This document shows, one piece after another, positions 12,256-24,689 of a stretch of 64,000 bases of DNA. The notes beneath the pieces were generated by a model. It was not told the DNA's origin. It searched no databases and worked only from the letters and a program-made list of their open reading frames with translations. Position numbers and translations under genes: made by a program. Source of the DNA: Lichenostomus cassidix (lineage: Eukaryota > Chordata > Aves > Passeriformes > Meliphagidae). Location of the stretch: the NCBI GenBank assembly GCA_008360975.2, contig CM039192.1:11633694-11697693 (forward strand), written 5' to 3'. How positions within the stretch are numbered: position 1 is the first letter of the stretch; every line of letters starts with the position of its first letter.

Positions 12256-14217
12256 GGTCACAATTCTAGAGTTAAAAGTAAGCTGAGATTTCCTTTTGAA
12301 AATATGGTAGGATATAACCATTCAGTTTTCATTATATTCCAAACCAGTCAGGGAATCCAACTCCCTCTTTCAAAATGCCATGTTAGGGCATGAATTAGCA
12401 GGTAGGGTACTTTGATTGGAGATAATATCCATGAAAATGGTATAATTGAAAAATACAGCCTTGCAACTTACGTGCCTAAACATTGACAGTGATGGTTCTT
12501 AGTTTATTGATTAATCTAAATGTAAAAAACAGGTTGCAAAAACCTATTAGTAAGCTCCCTGGGAGTGTTTTCTTCTCATATTTTTGGTGTGATTATATTG
12601 ATTTTCATATGGCAAATTTACCTCCAGAGACACCTGTGTATCCCTCAGATTCCCCTGCAGGGCTGGATTTGGCTGTGCAGAGCGGTCAGTGCATCGTTCT
12701 TGATGAAGTGCATGGTTCAGATTGCAGAGCAGCTGTTTTAATTAAGGCTCTGTGCATCAAAACTAATCTATCAGTAAAAAAATCATTTTTTGAGATTTCA
12801 GTCGTTGTGATGAAAGGTGTTAGGTGGCAACTTGGCAGAAGCTGGGCACACATATAGCTTTGAAATCCTGTGGTACTCCCTGGAAGGTAGGGCTAGTTTT
12901 AGCACAGTGGAAGATGCTACTGGCAAAGCCTGTAGAGATGTAAATCAGACATTTAGATGGCAAGTATATCCTTTTAATTATAAACAAATTTACTATAAAA
13001 TCTTTTGTTCCTTGTTAAACCTTAGATTGAAAGACCAATTCTGAATGGGAAAAGAGGTACATAGGTCTCTTCCACAAAGATGGATGTGACCTGGATTATG
13101 CTAAGTCATGGCTGCCCATAGAATCTGGCTCTGTGAAGAGACTAGTAGGAATAAACCTTAATTTTAGTTGCAAGACAGGTTAGACAGCTTTTATATCTGT
13201 GAGAAGCATTGAGAGGGACACTGTGACAGGGTCTGAAATACCATAGACCTCCAACAGTTTAGCTTTCAACAGTCATCACATTACTTCTTTCATAAGGTCA
13301 AAATTTACAACCCAGTCACTACCTCTAGAGTTATTATATCTGTGTTTCATCTTTCCTGTACATGAATATGAGGAATACTCTTGCAGAATTACAGTTTGGG
13401 AAAATCGACCATGTGAAATTCAATTTGTTAAAATGACACAAAATATAATATTACATGTAGGCAGAAATCAATGAGATCTGCAAATATTTTTTTAAAAATA
13501 AAAAATATATGAAAACCAGTTAAAATAAATAAAAACCAGTCTAGCTGCTGAAAAGAAGATAATTATGATGAAGGATAAAAGCAAAAGAAATGGTATTATT
13601 AACTAGTGCAGGATAAATAGACTCTTAGCATTCTGAACATTAAATTTTTTCCTGTCATTCCATGTACAGAAAATCCAGAATAAAAAGAAGTAGCAAAATC
13701 ATGTTGTAATAAGAAGCTCAGGAATAAGTGTTAATGGGACATAGCCTTTTGAGTCTCACTGTGCTTCGTATTCACTTACATTGTTCTGTACTTGAGCAGG
13801 GGGAAATATTTTTGTTCTTTTTTGCCTCACAATTAACAATAAGGAATTCAGGGGAGCTGCCTGCCCACACGTGATGAAAGGCTGCAGGCTCTGTGACTCA
13901 CCGTGACAAAAAAGTATGACAGACTCCAAAAGAAAAGAATCAAGCAGGTTATATTGATTCAAGGTGCTCTGAGAGCTTCACTCATACAGAACCAGCTGAA
14001 AATGCACGAGAGAAATGGCAGCTGGAGGGAATTAGGGTGAGGATGGGAAACCTGCTGGGGTTAGAAAGGGTGGATCTGCAGGCAAGCCTCAACATTTCAC
14101 AGTATTTCCCATGTGAGCGATTCTCTCAGCGTGAGCAGCTCTTCATGGAGCTCCATGGTTCCTGCACCCTGCTGGAGCAGTGCTGGTGCCAGGGAGGCTG
14201 AGCTCCCAGCCCTGCCG
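12256..14217. other. Non-coding stretch, one complex patch
   Basis: Mostly AT-rich unique DNA. From about 12590 to 12780 the sequence is less AT-biased and looks complex; it carries the middle of a 124-codon frame (12483-12857, + strand, starting at a non-ATG-like context) that has no domain I recognise, and TTTTAATTAAGG at about 12737-12748, a homeodomain-type core. A CACGTG E-box lies at about 13867. No exon boundaries could be supported. Confidence 0.5.
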
Positions 14218-14345
14218 CACACCCTGCCCGGGATGGGGTGGATGTTGCTGGCTGTGCAGCACACCCTGCCCGGGATGGGGTGGATGTTGCTGGCTGTGCA
14301 GCACACCCTGCCCGGGGTGGGGTGGATGTTGCTGGCTGTGCACAC
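14218..14345 (+). repeat. GC-rich 42-bp minisatellite, 3 copies
   Basis: Three consecutive 42-base units (14218-14259, 14260-14301, 14302-14343) read CACACCCTGCCCGGG at the start and GTTGCTGGCTGTGCA near the end. Units 1 and 2 are identical as far as I can read; unit 3 has G for A after CCCGGG and a changed last base. Because 42 is divisible by three, frames stay open through the array on both strands and produce 14-residue repeats (for example CTASNIHPIPGRVC on the minus strand). This explains the overlapping 60-145 codon frames at 14.1-14.5 kb without any need for a gene. The surrounding 14.1-14.45 kb is also GC-rich. Confidence 0.95.
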
Positions 14346-16195
14346 TGGAGGGTGCTCGTATTTAGAGCAGAGGCCGCTCTTTGCCGTGGGGTTCTCTCGC
14401 AGTGAGGAAATGGGAGAGCTGAGCTGTTGGCATCTGGCTGCTGTCGCAGAGCAGGAGGTGACTCTGGCACTGCTCTGATCCCACTTATCGCCCAAGCTAG
14501 ATGAACTTAAAGTGATTTTTTTGTGCTTATTCAAGAATTTGGGCTCAGCTCCTGATTTGCATTGCTTATATTACACATGCTGAAGATACCTATATGCCAG
14601 CCTCTACTTAAATGATTTTCCTATTAGTGTATTTCTCCTTTTTTATATGTGTATTTATTCGTGTTTTCTTCAGGCTATTTCGAATGTCTTTGGGAGTTAA
14701 AGATGATGTATGGCACATTCCAAAGAATTGTAGTAAAAGACAATATAGCATATTTCTTCCATGCCTGAGTATATTAATTCTTGCTTATATAAGAAAATGC
14801 ACAAAACAAACTGTAAACAAGGAATCAGTTGGAATCAGATTATGCATGAGTAATGATATGCAGCCTCATCTCCGATATAAACAACAAAAAAAAATCAGGT
14901 TTAACTGCTAATGGGTTTAGGAAACATTTTTCTTTTTCAAAGGAAATTACTCAATGGAATAAAAACATGTGTTTTTTTAAAATAAATGGATTAATTTACT
15001 TTTTGTTCCAAGATAAATAAATAATCATAAATACCGTACTTAGCATGAAAAGAGGTCAAATTCTCTCACACATACTTGTCTTGGTGATGGAGTTCGACCT
15101 TGGCTTTATGACATTCATGTCTGCTTTCTTTAAAAATTCTCTGTGGGTTTTACTGCTGCTCCTCTACCTGCAGTCCTGCACTTTTCTGGTCACTGCACCT
15201 GAGTCAAAGCATATCAATGGGAAAAGTCTTACAGCTGCACTGTGTTCTTGTATCAGACTCTGATTTGATCTGATCCTCTCACCCATAAAGTTCATTGCAA
15301 CACTTCTAGAGACTTCAGTGTCTCTTCTGGCCAGCGTTTTTTGTATCATTATGCGCCTACAGTATAGTTCACTTTTTTCACTGAATTTTCCAAACCTGTT
15401 GCAACAAAAAGGTTTTTTCTCCTGGTGATAATTCTTCTTTAAATGCCAGTTCAAAAAAGTTGTGGACTTGTTTTCTGTTTTTTTACGCACCAGTAACATA
15501 TAATTTCTTTCCTGCCTGCATGTTTTTAACCTTAATGCCAGAGGATAAGAAAATAAATAGCATTGTATTTACATTTCAGATTCAGTTTAATGTGTGAGTA
15601 TAGAAAGAGAAATTTTTCTTTTTGGTTACATGAATAAAGCTCCATAAGTGTTTGCAGGATTGAGGTTTTAATTTGTAACCCTGATCTGGCTGCACGAACA
15701 ACTCTAATAAAGTTTAATGAACATTATTAAAATTTTATATATGCAGGCAAATAGGGTTCCACATTTGGAGTAGTCATTACTTCACTCCCCTCCAAAAGAG
15801 AAGTGGCTTGAGGTAGCTCCAATTTTCCACTCACAGAAACAGGGGCATCAGGACAGTAAGGAGCAGAACAGGATCCTCTCATCTTCCAAAGGAAACACAA
15901 CAGAATAGTCAGGGTTTTAACAGGAACCAGAAGAGACTTTCACTGAAGCCAACTTACCATGACAAGCACTGCTTAGCTTCCCTCCTTCACTGCTTGGGTT
16001 TACCTTTATCGTGCATAACCTGGAACAAAATCCTGCTGTCAGGTTTGCTCAGCAGAAGTTGGTCCAACTCAAGTTGTTATTCCCATCAACTAGGTTCTTC
16101 ACCTGTGGCTTAAGACTGAGTGTCTGAGCTAAGAAGGTCTGACCTGGAAGAGATAATCACGTCAATAAATTGATTTTTTGAAAAATCTCATTGGT
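14346..16195. other. Non-coding stretch, no gene seen
   Basis: GC-rich for the first 120 bases after the minisatellite, then AT-rich. The patch at about 14640-14880 is complex and contains ATTATGCATGAGTAATGATATGC-type homeodomain/POU-like cores around 14838-14860. Frames on both strands are short and domain-free. Confidence 0.5.
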
Positions 16196-16375
16196 TCCAA
16201 GGGAGGTTAGTCCTGCAAATGAAGTTACTTGTGTACTTAACTCTTTGCTGGATCAGGTATTGTAAACTCTCTGGGGGAGGACCCATGTTTTCTTTTATTT
16301 GTCTGTAAAGTGCCATGTATACCTATGGCACTGTATAAATAAATAATAATAATAGAAACAATAAAAACCATCTAG
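16196..16375 (+). repeat. Old amniote retroposon 3' end with AAT tail
   Basis: Reading along the + strand: a TCCTGCAAATGAAGTTACTTG block, TACTTAACTCTTTGCTGGATCAGG at about 16234-16257, then TTGTAAACTCTCTGGGGGAGG, then a TTTTATTTGTCTGTAAAGTGCC block and finally TATAAATAAATAATAATAAT. This series (..CTTTGCTGGATCGGG.., TTGTAAGCTCTTTGGGGCAGGGAC.., TTTGTACAGCGCC.., then an ATA-rich tail) is the 3' end of an old retroposon common in turtles, crocodiles and birds, as I remember it. The exact family is not claimed. The AAT/AATA tail supports a complete 3' end and + orientation. Confidence 0.7.
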
Positions 16376-16639
16376 GGATTAGGCAGGCCTTTTAAAGAGG
16401 CCAACTGTTCTTCACATAAATCTTGGATCTAATTTGAGCTCTAATAAGCTCCATTTCCTGCTTTTCCAATATTTTTAAGCCGCGTTGCAATAGCTATCTT
16501 TTTTTTTCTTTTAACAGGTGTTTTAAGAGGGCCCTAAGGCAAGTATCTAATCAACCAAATGGAATTTTCCATGCAGTTAAGTGTTTTATTCAGCTCAAAA
16601 CATTGTCTTTGATTAGACTTACCACCTTCCCTTCTGCCC

Positions 16640-17010
16640 TTTTCCATTATTTTGGCAGGCTCTGCAGGTGGAAAAGCTCCATCTCCACTGCAGCCCCATG
16701 GTGTGTAAAGCAGCCTGGCTGTGAGTGCCTGCTTGCCTGGGAGCTGGAGGAGAATCCTTCGGAGGGCGCTGCACAGTGCCAGCCCTGGATGTGCCTGTGC
16801 CACAGGACACCTTTTGGAAAGGTACTGAGCTTTTCACAAGGTAGCTTGGATCCTGCCAGTGACCCCATGGAGCTGCAATCCAGGCTGGCTGTCCTGCAGG
16901 CTCTGCCTGGGGCTGGGCTGGGCTGAGCCCTGCTGAGCCCTGGCTGCAGAGCTGTGCTCAGGCCGACCTGCACTCATTACAGCTGACTCACGTATGCCTG
17001 GGAGACCCAC
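16640..17010. other. GC-rich patch without CpG island strength
   Basis: G and C content jumps relative to both flanks. The patch has GGGCTGGGCTGGGCTGAGCCC at about 16911-16928 with an inverted GAGCCC repeat beside it, and GCTGACTCACG at about 16982-16992, an AP-1/MAF-like core. CpGs are few. Frames of 70-108 codons on both strands overlap here, as expected where stop codons are rare; none shows a domain or splice-bounded exon. Confidence 0.5.
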
Positions 17011-17298
17011 AGTCCTCTTAGATGGCAGTGAAGGTGTTTTAAACAAACTCTTCTTGCCTTCCAACCCTTTTTTTAATCTTGGTTTTCTAAAATGGAAATT
17101 GGTTTAAATCATATGAGGGTGTAATATATTACATTATGCTTAATATTTTCCCACCTCCTGAGGTGTTGTGAGGATTTTTAAAGTAATATTTATACAGCAT
17201 TTTGAAGATAAAAAGCATTGCATAAGTGATAATTATTATCTACATTTATTTTCATGCCTCAGTTGAAACATCTTTTTCTCTTTGTCTAAGATACTTAA

Positions 17299-17332
17299 TT
17301 TTTCTTTTGCCTTTTTTTTTTCTTTTTTTTTA
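17299..17332. repeat. T-rich pyrimidine tract
   Basis: Two T runs (9-10 and 9 bases) separated by C, preceded by TTTCTTTTGCC. Simple low-complexity sequence. Confidence 0.85.
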
Positions 17333-19111
17333 ATTACTGTGTTATTTAACTTTGAGATTTTGGGGTATAATTTTGGAGAAGAAAACTGCTATACAGATTA
17401 TATTGTACTGTGTCAGATAGTTCTTCTCTTTTTTGTTTTTCATCCCATGATGAACTGATGCTTTCACCAATCCAATCTGCAACCAGAGGTTTATTCATGC
17501 CAGAACAGAAGAATGGTTTGATTGTTCAGGAAATCAGCCAAGACTCAAAAGGCCTAGATTTTCTCCATTCTGCTGCAGGTTTCTTGTTTGACATTGGAAA
17601 AATCACTTAATTTCTTCATGTCTCAGCTGGCCATCTGCAAAGCAGAAATGGTGCTTCCCTACTGTGTACTTGGGTTGTAATATTACTTTTCTATTGAGGC
17701 AGTGCTCATAAGGGTGATAGGAGAACCAATATAGTTCAAAAGGCATTTTTAATCTCCTGTGTGCAGATCACTCATGGATCCAGTGACTCACAAATGGATA
17801 TTCAAGTTATTCCCTACTTTAAGTAGCAGGGGGAAAATACAAAGGTATTGTACAACATATGATCAGATAAAAGCTTCTAAACATAAACACTCACGCTTTC
17901 ATTACTTTCCTGATCAGCATGCAGTGCTGAAAAGGTGGGGAAGATGGAGATAAAAATTTATCATATTTTAACTGAATTCAGTTATTCTTTTCAAATGGTT
18001 CTCCTATCCCAGTGGGAATGAACCATGGCAAGATAATGTTACTTAATAGTTTTATTTCTAAAATGCACCTTCTTTTCTCTGTGCATGCAAATGCTTTACA
18101 GCTTTGATAAAAACCATTGTGGAACAGATGCTAAAACATCATCCTAAATATCATTTCACTTTCTGCCTTAAATGTAGACATTAAAGTAGTAAAAGGAGGT
18201 CTACTACAAAAGTAAAAATGAAAACCAGAAAAGTTTGCATGTGGAGATAACAGATCATTCTAACCATGTTGAAGCTTTTATCTGCTGCAGTTTCAGTATC
18301 TTGAAATTGCACTGGATAGACTCAGATCCTTATTTCCTCTGAAATAAGGTTGGTTGCTTGAGAAGTCAGACATGTTCTGGATGTATTCCTATGGAAGAAT
18401 GAAGTTATAACCCATGAAAGGATGTGAACTCTTTATGTTTTGGCAGCTGTTAATGTTCAAAGAATTGAATTGGCTCTTACAGGAAGCTGATCCCATTCCT
18501 GCCCAGTTCTGCTGGTGTTCCCTTGTACATCCACACTGAAAGGGGAATGTGTGCTCAGGGAGCTCTTCAGTTAGCCTTTGGTCTGTTTGTCACCTTGGAT
18601 CACCTGTGCTCATGATCTTTGTCTGCACATATCACCAGCTCATTACAGAAAAGCTCTCTGCTCAAAGAACTCAAGCCAACTCAAGCCAAGTGCTCCCAAA
18701 TGTTAAAGGGATTTGAAAGCCAAACCAAACTCTGCATCTAAATTCTGCAGTTCTTAAAGGGAATAAAAGCAAAATGCAGGGGTATGCTGTTGGATCAGTA
18801 ACATAATTAGCAAACTTCGTGTTGCCTTCAGCAGAGCAGGTTTGCATCCCAAACATCAATAGCTCCAGCCACCAGCAGGGTTTGCAATAAGAAGCTGGAT
18901 GTGAATCCTGCTTTATTAATTTCTGCTGAAAACTGAATTTACCTTTGCAAAGTGTTTTCTGCTTACATTTTATTTTGTTACTGTCCCAACTAAATTTAGC
19001 TTGCCTAAAACAATCTGAGAATTGAAATGAGTTTCCTGTCCATGCACTTTTGTAATTTTTTGTACCACTCATTTCTTTTTTGATAGCACATTGTTTTATT
19101 CTTTCAGTCTT

Positions 19112-19145
19112 AAAAAAAAAAAAAAAGAGAGAGAGAAAAGAAAAA
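19112..19145. repeat. Poly-A followed by GA repeat
   Basis: A run of about 15 A bases is followed by GAGAGAGAGA and AAAAGAAAAA. No retroposon body was recognised upstream, so it is kept as a simple repeat. Confidence 0.9.
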
Positions 19146-21426
19146 CCTGCCACAAAAGTGAAATTTTTTTTATTGCATTTCATTTTAAGTCTTCTTTTTA
19201 AAGATCTGTCATTTATACAATGACAAGAAAACTTTCTAAATTGGAACTAATTTATGAATTCCTTCTTTTTGGCATAATGTCACTTTGCAAGTTAAAATGA
19301 TAATGACTGGAAAGATCAAATATGTTTATCTAAAAAAAGAAGAGGGGTTTTAAGAGTTTGTGCTCATTAGAAATCTTTGCCAACTCTGTACACAGCAGAC
19401 ATTATAGATTTTTTGAGTGCAAAAATCCTTTAGGTTAAGAAAAAGCTGTAGCTAAGAATGGTAAAGGTTGAAGACAGTTCAGAATTCCTTTGTCTAACTA
19501 CTATAGATGGGTGAAATATCTATTTTTCACTTGTGTGATTTTTAGAATGAAATTGGATTTTTTTCACCAAACCAATCCTTCATACTTGGTATATGTGATT
19601 GGATTCTTCCCCTTCAGCCTTCCATTCATGAGCAATCCTTCAATTGCACAAATATTCACAAGCCAGTGTGTTACCTGTTGTTTTTTAATAACTTCTCCTT
19701 TGTAACAGTGATTTAGGAATGTGCATCCAAATGGCTTACAGTGGAACTTCTGTACACTGGAAAACTTTCTGACCTCTCTCATTATAAGGATTTTGATGCG
19801 AAGGAAACAACTAAGCTGTAGCAAATGAAGTAGAATTAATACCATTATGCTCACAATATGCCCACTGCCTGGGGGGAGTGCTGTCGACTGATCTAATAAT
19901 ACCAGAATCACATCCTCACACCATTGTAAAATGCATCCATATGTTTCTTATCAAGGCCACTGGTGGCACAAGTCCTTGATCCAGGCAAGTAATAATCTTT
20001 AAAGTTGTACAGAAGAAAAGTTTCATTTGGTGCTGTTTCTGTGCCCTGTACTGTTGCTTCCTCTTACACTTCTGAATTTCTTGTTCCTACCAGTGATGTT
20101 GGCATGTCACCATCTGCTCTCTCTTCCACCATGTCAGCTTGTGTCTTTATCCTGTGTTTTACTCTCTCGTGATGTGCTCTTCACCAATGAATTGTTTAAA
20201 AGTAGTGTGAGGAAACCCTTATTCCATGATATAAAAATGAGAGATCTGTTTCCCCCACTCATTTTCTTTCAGTGAAGGTGTACAGATTTTTTAAGCAAGT
20301 GCTTAAAAATAAACATGGAAGAATTAAGAAGATGCTACAAAAAATGCTGTATGAGATTTTCTAATGCTTTGTCTAGGCACAGTTGGATTCAGTGCAGATT
20401 TCAGATTGCAAGTGAATAAGGAAACAATTTTTGCCTTATATTACCAAAAATAGATGGACTTGTAATTTCATCTAAATCTCATTTTAGCTGTAGCTTTCAC
20501 ACACACAAAAAAAATCCTTCTAATATCTGATGCAAAACCGTGTAAAGACTAGAAACAAAAATAGAAACATGAATAAGATAAAAAGTATTCAGGCTACATT
20601 GTTTCATCTTTAAATCACTCTGATTGTTCTCTCCTTGGAGATTGTGAAGTTCCTACCCAGGGTTTTACTTTGGCACCACCTGTCACTGAAGGAGGTCTCA
20701 CAGCTGAGTGGTGATTTCTGAACATCTGCCTTATTCTCAGGATGTGTCCTGTCTCACTCTCATGTCCTGTTGATACTACTTTTTTTGACTAAATACAACT
20801 TTTGAGGATCAGTTATCTTGGACATGCTGGGAAAAAAAATAGTGAATTAGTATGTATGATATAACCCAGAAACAAATACCTATGATTTGTCTTTTTGTTT
20901 ATGGAATAATTGGTTAGGGTTTTTTCATCCTTTGTATGCAAAATGTCTAAGGCAATTCCAGAATGATATGGGACAAAAGCCCTCCTATATGTGCAGTACT
21001 CACACTGATACTCCTGAGAATAGGATTCAGAACCATTCTCCATTTTATACTCAGTGTCTTGAAGATTAAAGCTTAAATAAGAACACTGCAATTAGTTAAC
21101 ATGCCCATGAGCTGTTACACAAAGCTTCAAATCTCCAGTGAAATATGAAAAGTGAACACAAGAGCAGGTGCTGCAGCTGGCTGGCATAAAAAAAGGGTTT
21201 CATTGCTGTCACATATTTGAAGCACAAGAAGATGGGAGTGTCTATGTTCAACATCATATTAAAAGCCTTTTCAAAGAAAATAAGTGATCCCAAACTATTT
21301 GGATGCTATCCAGATTTCTTTGGAAGCACTCTAATATGAGAATAATTGAAAGCAAATCTCTAGATAAAGATTTAATGTTTATCTTTATTCTGAGATCAGA
21401 AATTTATCCTACCACTTTACAGTGCT

Positions 21427-21540
21427 CACAAGGCATGTGGATGTGGCACTTGGGGATATAGTTTAGTGTGGAACATGGGGCTGGGTTTACATTTGTCCTC
21501 AATCTTACAGGTCTTTTACAACCTTAAGGATTCTATGTTT
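21427..21540 (+). mobile_element. CR1 LINE 3' end
   Basis: The sequence reads AGGCATGTGGATGTGGCACT, TATAGTTTAGTGTGGAACATGG, then CAATCTTACAGGTCTTTTAC and AACCTTAAGGATTCTATG. This is the order of the 3' untranslated end of CR1 (..GTAGATGTGGCACTT.., ..ATGGTTTAGTGG.., ..ATCTTAGAGGTCTTTTCCAACCT.., ..GATTCTATG). The last ATTCTATG is the octamer that CR1 copies end with, which fixes + orientation and an intact 3' terminus. The copy is 5'-truncated to about 115 bases, the usual fate of CR1 insertions. It resembles the copy at 52.95 kb more than that at 27.3 kb. Confidence 0.85.
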
Positions 21541-22799
21541 AGCTGTCACATTTATAGGATCATGTTCTTGACTTATGTTCTTTATTTCAAAGATAATTTG
21601 AGAAACATTGAAATGCACTGAGGCACTTCCTGCCAAGGCTCCATAGCATTTGTGCATCAAAAACCTTTTCAGGAAGCAGTAAGACAGCAAAAGAGGATTA
21701 TAGGAAATATTCCTGAACAAGTTATTTCTTGCTGCAAAAATTATCTTCATATATTATATTTCCTTCATCGAAAGTCCAGTATCTGACTACTAGTGGTGAC
21801 AGAAAAAGGTTTTACCTCAAGACATGCTTGGATATTGCTTGGTGCAAATGCTGAATCACTACAGTGGTGTCAGGATGGAATTGCACTGATGTCTGAGAAA
21901 ATGGACTTGGCCAAATATTTTCTTTAGATACTAGAATATAATTTTCAGTGAAAGTTTCAGAATTCTTTCAGATTTCCACCACTTCCTTTATTCTGGAGGC
22001 AGTGTGTCTGTCAGGAAAATGTTAAAACCATTAATTTTGAAAAGTTCTGCCGCCAGCTTGCAGTATTGCCATCATATTGTGATATTGCCATGTTACAGTA
22101 TCACCATACTGACCACTCAACTGTTTTTACCTCTTTCTCTCTAGAGATATTTATCTGAAACCTTTGAGCATGGGCACCAAGTGGATATTATTTAAATATT
22201 AATTCTTCAGATTTAGCATGAGTATAATTTCTTTCTGCAGCACCAGTGTAGATGAGCCAGCAGTAGTGAAGTTCTGGTTTGAATGGATATCCAAAAGAAA
22301 ACCGCCAGGGACATTGTTGTTGGATGATAATATTTGCAATGGAATCACCCAGCTGGTTAAAGGTTAAAGGCAGTCAAACTGCCAAAACCTAATACTTAAC
22401 AGCAAAAATGTTTAGGATTGTCTACTGTTCTTTTTTTGCTTTTAAAGAAATGTGGCCTAGCAAAATTCTGTCATAGGCTGGAAAGTTTGTGCAGACAGAA
22501 GGTAGTTAGCAAATAGAATTATGTGCAGAAAGGCTTTAATCCCTGCAGCCCCTATATAAGAACATCTGCTTGAATTACAGGCCCTACATAAATTGTGTGC
22601 GCTTGTTTTTGTCACAGATCCTTCCCCTCTACCCTCTGCTCCCCACATCTTATATGATACACTGCAAAAAAACCCACCCAAAACAAGAGCTAATTAGTAC
22701 TTCCAGCCCCCCCATTAGCGAAACTTGATATGTTTACTAAAAAAATAATTGCGACATTCCATTCATAAATCTTTAGCAATGTCAGCATTATACTGATGG

Positions 22800-22965
22800 A
22801 ATTATGATGTCCCAGTACAAATTGTCTGACCTGCTTTATGTTCCCCAGCACATAATTAAGGTGGCGGTGTGTTAAAGGAAGTAATTTTGTTCAAAGCTTT
22901 GGCACCAGCAGTGCAATGTCTTTTGCTCGTATTACTAACAGTTCCCAGTCAAGGTAGGAGCTGCA
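22800..22965. promoter_or_regulatory. Candidate conserved non-coding element
   Basis: Complex non-repetitive sequence with TAATTAAGG (about 22853-22861), GGTGGCGGTG, the 10-base palindrome CAAAGCTTTG at 22892-22901 (two overlapping TCF/SOX-like cores) and a retained CpG at 22929. The texture differs from the AT-rich flanks, which carry many small repeats. Function is inferred only; alignment to other vertebrates would test it. Confidence 0.3.
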
Positions 22966-24689
22966 CCGTGTTTGACTCTGAGATTAGACATGTTCCTGGA
23001 GCTCTGAGCACAAGGCTTGGAGCAGTGTGCAAAATTTAAAATAATGTTTGCTGGGGTGCCTTTGTCAGGATTTGGGGTTTACTCTCTTGAGGATTTGAAT
23101 GAGCAAATAAGTTAATGAATGATGACAAGAAAAGCTTAAAAACAACAAGCTTTAAATTTTGTTCGCAGGTAGTTCGAAACGTAACTTGTTTCCTTTCTTT
23201 GTAATCTTTGAACTTTCTTGTTCTCTTCTTTGAAGACAGAAACTTTAGGAGAGTATCTAACAAGCCTTTGAAACTTGTTAGCAAATTGAATTTTATTGTC
23301 AGAGTGTATATTCTGAATATTGATTCTAGAGGACCCATAACAGTGTAAATTTCTAGAGAAAATGCCAGTGGCAATATCAGATCCTGATCCCACAAACAGC
23401 TAACACTCTCTGCCTCTCTGAAGTTCTGGAGCAACCACTGTGACCTTGGGAATCACAATGTTTCTGTATGATTTGGTCATACAAATGCCTTCCACGCCAT
23501 TTACAGTCACTGCTGAGGTCTCCAAGCCTGTGGACTGTCACTTGGGTCTGAGCCTCTGCAGAATCACATTTTATGGGCTTTCCTCATGTATTCAGTGACT
23601 TCCAGGCACAACTCATATTTGCAATATTTCCTTTCAAGATAGATCATAGGATTTGGTTGAGCATAAAAAAGTCAATAAAATGCATAGTAACTAACAAAGC
23701 AAATGTGATTAAATGTATTTTCTTTATCCCTGTGAAGCATTCAGGCTTGAGCAGATGATAGCAAAATTGCTACTGTTACTTCAGTTTAGGATTTGAAATG
23801 CCTAGTGCTCTGAACACTGTGAAATTGCCTTTTGACTTCACTTGGCCTTAGCACACACCTGTAATGACAAATTCTTCTTTGTTATTATTGGTTTTTTTCT
23901 AGAAAAACAGCTTTTTGTTTAAAATTTTCATAGTTTCACATAGGTTATATCTTAAAAGAGCTATTAATGTCTTTTCTGTTTACAAGTCAAAAATACATGC
24001 ACTTTAATTTCTGCTACAGTCAGTGCATGGTATAATGTTTACATTTGGCAAAAGGAAGAATAGTCAGCTCAGTGTTTACAAGCAGGTGCTCATATTTGAG
24101 CTTGGCTGAAACTTTCCCCTTAAAGTCAGGAGAACATTTAACCCAGGATTAGTTTTAATTTGCCTTTCCAGCTAGTTCCATGGCCCAAATGTAAACATGC
24201 TCATGTCATCATTTTTATTGTCTGCCATTTTCGTACATAGCATTCTAAGATTTCAGTAAAGCTTGGAAGATATATTCTGATATTTTGGATCTTCAGCACA
24301 TTCAAAACAGAGTAATAACCCAAAATATACATTTTAAAGAAATTTTTCTGCTGTGATATGATACAACAGTGGCCTTTCTGCTCTGTTCTTTAAATTAAAA
24401 CACTGACTAAAAGATCACAGAGATTCCTTGAAACTTGTATTGTCCATTTCAGTGAATCTGAATGATCCAGGCATTTAATTTCAACATGCTTTTCTAATGT
24501 TCACCCAAACCTACAGCTAGGGCTCATATAAATTACACATTGAAACACATAGAAATGAATTATTGAAAATTCTGGATTTTAATAATCTCACACCAATGTC
24601 AACCTGGTTTTTTATGCCTGTTGTTTCTAAGTCTAGGGAATATGTCATTGGACAAATTTTCCTGTGAGACCAAAATTAGCTGCTACTCT

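Larger units (their letters stand above)
16376..21426. other. Non-coding stretch with GC-rich patch at its left
   Basis: After the GC-rich patch at 16640-17010 (listed separately) the DNA is AT-rich, with pyrimidine and poly-A tracts at 17299 and 19112. The 170-codon minus-strand frame at 18671-19183 runs through the poly-A/GA tract (giving a run of phenylalanines), has no domain and is taken as chance. A 10-bp duplication, AACTCAAGCC, occurs at 18669-18688. No exon or RNA gene is supported. Confidence 0.6.

Noticed and set aside
14097..14534. 145-codon minus-strand frame and overlapping + frames of 60-121 codons
   Set aside because: They are produced by the 42-bp minisatellite, whose length keeps all frames in phase; the repeats encode only the array and no domain.
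18671..19183. 170-codon minus-strand frame
   Set aside because: It runs through a poly-A/GA tract (phenylalanine run), has no domain and no supporting gene structure.
20636..20720. Possible CR1 scrap (CTCCTTGGAGATTGTGAAG)
   Set aside because: Only one short block resembles CR1; the rest does not follow the element.
24190..24205. miR-30-like word TGTAAACATGC
   Set aside because: Diverges after the seed and has no hairpin partner; also a plain forkhead-type word.
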